Source: Leifsonia sp. AK011
GTDB lineage: Bacteria; Actinomycetota; Actinomycetes; Actinomycetales; Microbacteriaceae
Direction of reading: 5' to 3'
Assembly (NCBI RefSeq): GCF_013410945.1
Contig: NZ_JACCCH010000001.1
Span: 2,294,001-2,358,000 of the forward strand
Length of the DNA: 64,000 bases
Shown here: positions 60,874 through 64,000 of the stretch, one piece after another
Numbering within the stretch: position 1 is the first letter of the stretch
Layout of the letters: each line of letters starts with the position of its first letter
Made by a program: the position numbers and the translations under genes
Notes under the pieces: generated by a model
The model's database searches: none
Told to the model about the DNA's origin: nothing
The model's input: only the letters and a program-made list of their open reading frames with translations

Positions 60874-62322
60874 TTACGCCCGTGCTCCGACACCCGGCTC
60901 CGCACCACGTGCACGCCGGTCGAGGAGAGTGTCGGCATCCTCGAGGCTCGTTCCCTTGGTCTCGGGGATGACCGCGAAGACGAACCAGAACGAGAGGGCC
61001 GCGAAGATCGCGTAGAGCCCGTAGGTGAGCGGAAGGGAGAACGCCGAGAGGGGCGGGAAGGTCACCGTCACAACGAAGTTCGCGATCCACTGGGCTCCGG
61101 CGGCAACACCGAGCGCCTTTGCCCGGATCGAGTTCGGGAAGATCTCACCCAGGAGCACCCACACAAGCGGGCCCCACGAGACCCCGAACGCGATCACGAA
61201 GATGTTCGCGGCCACGAGAGCGATGGGTCCCCAGGCGCCCTCGAGGTCCGGGCCGGAACTCGTCATTGTGGCCTGGCTGAACGCAAGCGCCATGACGCCC
61301 AAGGAGATGGCCATGCCGAGCGACCCGGTCAGGAGGATCGGGCGGCGTCCCACCCTGTCGACGAGGGCGATGGCGACGAGGGTGACGGCGATGTTCACCA
61401 GGCCCGTCACCACGGAGATTGCAAAGGATGACGACTCGGGGAAGCCCACGGACGACCAGAGCTCCGTCGAGTAGTAGAAGATCACGTTGATGCCGACGAA
61501 CTGCTGGAACACCGAGAGGATGATGCCGATCCAGACGATGGGCTTGAGGCCGAGGGTCGGTCCCGCGAGAGTGCCGGTGCGGCGGGCTTCGGCATCGACG
61601 GCGATCGACTTGCGGATGTCGCCGAGCGCGACATCCGCGTCTTGCCCCGGCCAGTACTTCTCGAACACGGTCCGAGCTTTCTCATCACGACCCTTGAGGA
61701 CGAGATAACGGGGCGACTCGGGAAGGCGAAGGGCGATGAGGCCATAGATCAGGCCCGGGACGACGCCGACGAGGAACATCCATCGCCACGCCTCGAGCCC
61801 GCCGATCGTGGCGGTCGCGCTGCCCGCTGCATTCGCGAAGAGGGCGTCGGAGAGCAGCGCGGCGAAGATACCGATCGTGATGGCCAGCTGCTGGAGGGAA
61901 CCGAGGCGACCGCGCATGCCCGCAGGAGAGATCTCGGCGATGTAGGCCGGCGCGATCACGGAGGCTATGCCAATGCCGAGACCGCCGATCACTCGCCAGA
62001 TGATGAGATCGACGACGCCCGCGGCAAGGCCGGCACCGATGGCGCTCGCGATGAACAGCACGGAGCCGATGAGCATCACGGGCACGCGACCGAGGCGGTC
62101 GGCGAGGCGGCCGGCGACCACGGCACCAACGGCGCAGCCGAGAAGCGCCACGGCGACCGCGAAGCCGGTCAACGCCTCGCCGAGCGAGAAGTCGGTGCGG
62201 ATGGCGTCAACGGCACCGTTGACGACGGACGAATCGAACCCGAAGAGGAAGCCGCCGACAGCACCGGCAACGGCAAGACCAATGACCTTCGAGTGAGTGG
62301 GAGAAGTCGTGGAAGCGTTCAC
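60874..62322 (-). CDS. Sugar-porter family MFS transporter
   Basis: The 482-aa protein has twelve helices and the sugar-porter signatures GFLFGFDSSVVNGA, GRLADRLGRVPVM, ESPRYLVLKGR, VFQQFVGINVIFYYS, and PETKGTSLED. It imports a sugar or polyol with protons; substrate unknown. Start is GTG 62322. CACACT, a weak -10, ends 6 nt before it. Confidence 0.93.
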   Translation of the reverse strand: MNASTTSPTHSKVIGLAVAGAVGGFLFGFDSSVVNGAVDAIRTDFSLGEALTGFAVAVALLGCAVGAVVAGRLADRLGRVPVMLIGSVLFIASAIGAGLAAGVVDLIIWRVIGGLGIGIASVIAPAYIAEISPAGMRGRLGSLQQLAITIGIFAALLSDALFANAAGSATATIGGLEAWRWMFLVGVVPGLIYGLIALRLPESPRYLVLKGRDEKARTVFEKYWPGQDADVALGDIRKSIAVDAEARRTGTLAGPTLGLKPIVWIGIILSVFQQFVGINVIFYYSTELWSSVGFPESSSFAISVVTGLVNIAVTLVAIALVDRVGRRPILLTGSLGMAISLGVMALAFSQATMTSSGPDLEGAWGPIALVAANIFVIAFGVSWGPLVWVLLGEIFPNSIRAKALGVAAGAQWIANFVVTVTFPPLSAFSLPLTYGLYAIFAALSFWFVFAVIPETKGTSLEDADTLLDRRARGAEPGVGARA

Positions 62323-62448
62323 GGACTCAGTGTGGCAGCGGGCGAGGCCGGGAGCTATCCTCGAAACACATGAATTCCACTCTGAGCTAGTCACGATTCT
62401 GGGGTCGATCCCCAGCACCGTGACGTCAGTTACTTTCAGAGGAGAACC

Positions 62449-63210
62449 ATGTCCAGATTTCTCATCACCGGCGCGTCCGGACGCCTCGGCGCCAGCGCCC
62501 TTCACCACCTCGTCAGGCGTGTCGATCCCGGCAGCGTGACGGCACTTGTTCGCTCTCAGGCCGACGCGACAGCTCTCGCCGGGCTCGGCGTCGAGTGCCG
62601 ATTCGGCGACTATGACGATCCAGCGTCGCTGGAGCGGGTGTTCGTCGACGTCGAGCGGGTGCTCTTCATCTCAAGCCCCGTGCTCGATCCGGAGACGCGT
62701 CTGCGTCAGCACCGCGCCGTCATCCACGCCTCCTCCGATGTCGAGCACGTTGTCTATACGAGCGCGCGAGGGGCTGAGTACGACCCAGCGCACCGCTTCA
62801 CCGAGGCCGCCCTCGGCGAACGGGGTGCCGTGATCCTGCGCAACTCGCTCTACACCGAACCCTTCGTACAGGACGCGCTGCTCCGCGGTCTCGTTGCGGA
62901 TGCCTCGGCCGGGGCCGCTGTGGCGACTGCATCGATTCACGATCTCGGGGCCGCCGCAGCTCGCGCGCTCGTCGAACCGCTCGGCAAGCGACTGTGGGAG
63001 CTGCGCGGACCGTCGTGGACGTTCGAAGAACTCTCTGCGACCCTCCGCGTGCCTCGCGACGAGGTTGACGCCGAGGGCACCGGCCAGTTCGCACCACTGG
63101 TTCCGCTGATCCGGTCCGGGGCCCTCGCCGACTCGAGTGACGATCTCGAGGAGATTCTCGGTCGAACGCCCGAGGACATCAGGGCGGTCGCGTCGCGGCT
63201 TGCTCCCTGA
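62449..63210 (+). CDS. NmrA-like NAD(P)-binding protein
   Basis: The 253-aa protein has the Rossmann motif FLITGASGRLGASAL and RFGDYDDPASLERVF, and NmrA-type VVYTSARGAEYDP. It is related in fold to the QorB-type protein at 32799 but shorter. It may reduce quinones or sense NADP. AGAGGAG lies 6 nt before the ATG. Confidence 0.85.
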   Translation: MSRFLITGASGRLGASALHHLVRRVDPGSVTALVRSQADATALAGLGVECRFGDYDDPASLERVFVDVERVLFISSPVLDPETRLRQHRAVIHASSDVEHVVYTSARGAEYDPAHRFTEAALGERGAVILRNSLYTEPFVQDALLRGLVADASAGAAVATASIHDLGAAAARALVEPLGKRLWELRGPSWTFEELSATLRVPRDEVDAEGTGQFAPLVPLIRSGALADSSDDLEEILGRTPEDIRAVASRLAP

Positions 63211-63215
63211 GTGGT

Positions 63216-64000
63216 TCAGGTCCGGAGAAATCCGGTCAGTACCAGCTCGTGAATCTCGGGGAGGATCTCTGCACGGAGGTCCTCCCCGTCGACATCGAGG
63301 AGTTGCGCCACCGCAGCGCAGATCACGCCCAGCGGAAGGTCGCCGTCGCACGCCCCGACCACGGCGGCGAGGGCCGTACCGATCGGGATGCTCCGGGCGA
63401 ATCCGGACCCCTGCCGCAACAGCATCACGGTGGGATCGTCGGCCCCTGGCCAGTAGTGGCGCTCCTCCGTGACATCCGGTGCCAGCGTGAGGGTGGCACC
63501 CTCGAGGTCGGAGGAACCGAGCCAGTCGTGGGCATCGAAGACCTGTCGGATGTGTTGCCCCAACGATCCGCCCAGCGGGTGGCCGTAGTGCTCAACCCGT
63601 CGGAGAAGGGGCCCGGGCCCGCGACGGAACGAGAGATAGCCGAAACCGACGCGCTCGACGCCACGCGAGGAGAAGTCGTCCAACCACGCGGAGTACAGCC
63701 TGTCGAAGGCGGGCCCCGGCCGCGTTCCGCCGTCACGGATCCACGTCTCGGCGTACTCCTCGACCGATTGCACCTCACGCTCGACAACCCACGCGTCAAG
63801 ACCGGTGTGCTCCGCCCACTCCCCCACCCTGTCAAGACCCGAGCGCTCCGAGTACTCCCAGTTGCCGAGCAACTGTGCGAAGCCCCCCGGTTCGAGGTGC
63901 TCCGCGAGGTCCTCGACGACCTTCGCGACGAGCGCGTCGCCGACCATTCCGCCGTCCCGGTACTCGTAGGAGGGCACTCCCTCGACCCTGGGCGTGATCA
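63216..64000 (-). CDS. Methyltransferase, 5' partial (DUF7059/RlmG-like)
   Basis: The frame stays open through the right edge (reading ITPRVEGVPS before YEYRDGGMVGDALVAKVVED), so the gene begins outside the window. The visible 261 residues have a SAM-methyltransferase tail (LAEHLEPGGFAQLLGNWEY) and a C-terminal domain of about 180 residues. The sequence upstream of the window edge is expected to hold NPPF, the N6-methyltransferase motif. Likely an rRNA or protein methyltransferase; substrate unknown. Confidence 0.75.
   Translation of the reverse strand, partial: ITPRVEGVPSYEYRDGGMVGDALVAKVVEDLAEHLEPGGFAQLLGNWEYSERSGLDRVGEWAEHTGLDAWVVEREVQSVEEYAETWIRDGGTRPGPAFDRLYSAWLDDFSSRGVERVGFGYLSFRRGPGPLLRRVEHYGHPLGGSLGQHIRQVFDAHDWLGSSDLEGATLTLAPDVTEERHYWPGADDPTVMLLRQGSGFARSIPIGTALAAVVGACDGDLPLGVICAAVAQLLDVDGEDLRAEILPEIHELVLTGFLRT

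Noticed and set aside
59140-61431. A 763-codon open frame on the plus strand
   Set aside because: It runs antisense to the phosphoesterase and MFS genes, which have clear motifs and promoters.

Overview
The window is high-GC actinobacterial chromosome. Several things point to the family Microbacteriaceae. The Clp protease genes, a GlbO-type truncated hemoglobin, EttA, DUF2510, DUF3097, DUF2017 and DUF2252 proteins, a LuxR/HisKA_3 two-component pair and an LAETG cell-wall protein occur together. GGATGCC/GGCATCC is also written throughout the genes. No phage, plasmid, IS or CRISPR sequence is visible. It reads as ordinary core chromosome with about 78 protein genes and four tRNAs.

Layout. 0-8.4 kb: a partial GNAT acetyltransferase, a methyltransferase, an M1 peptidase with an LPNTG segment at its N-terminus, an M3 oligopeptidase, a group-1 luciferase-like oxidoreductase and a BenE-type transporter. 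8.4-16.2 kb: the Clp block (clpX, clpP2, clpP1, tig). It is split by an oppositely oriented copper-type cluster of YcnI, a His-rich membrane protein, a second YcnI and CopC. 16.2-21.2 kb: tRNA-Pro, a CASTOR/POLLUX-type channel, tRNA-Gly with a duplicated 3' fragment, small proteins, and a response regulator with its histidine kinase. 21.4-27.3 kb: Dps, a CrtC/AttH-like lipocalin protein, an amidohydrolase, a PaiB-like FMN protein, an Fpg/Nei glycosylase and RpiB. 27.3-36.8 kb: PepN, MscS, GlbO, DUF2252, a QorB-like reductase divergent from an HxlR regulator, and a COG3573 FAD dehydrogenase. 36.9-43.6 kb: two thioesterases, EttA, SSB and an aldo/keto reductase. 43.6-49 kb: tRNA-Arg beside a perfect 123-bp repeat, a GDSL hydrolase, Orn, tRNA-His, ClpS-DUF2017-zincin and a lipoprotein. 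49-53.4 kb: a TPP-riboswitch-controlled YkoEDC importer with a small P-loop kinase, divergent from an LLM oxidoreductase. 53.5-64 kb: envelope genes (two M23 peptidases, GT2, LAETG protein, VanZ), DUF3097, a Tat-exported phospholipase C-like protein, a sugar-porter MFS, an NmrA protein and a partial methyltransferase.

Functional groupings. ClpX, ClpP1, ClpP2, ClpS and trigger factor form the cytosolic protein-quality set. Peptidases of families M1 (two) and M3 complete peptide turnover. YkoE-YkoD-YkoC under a thiamine-pyrophosphate riboswitch import a thiamine precursor. The YcnI/CopC group is predicted to handle extracytoplasmic copper.

Three sequence-level patterns stand out. First, at least sixteen genes have a TANNNT box ending exactly 6 nt before the start codon, and four more have it at 7 nt, which is the signature of leaderless transcription; three divergent gene pairs share overlapping back-to-back -10 boxes. 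Second, intergenic regions carry a set of long, near-perfect inverted repeats whose sequences are unrelated to one another. Third, two tRNA genes have a copy of their 3' end about 150 bp downstream. None of these is proof of a new system, but all are visible in the sequence and easy to test.
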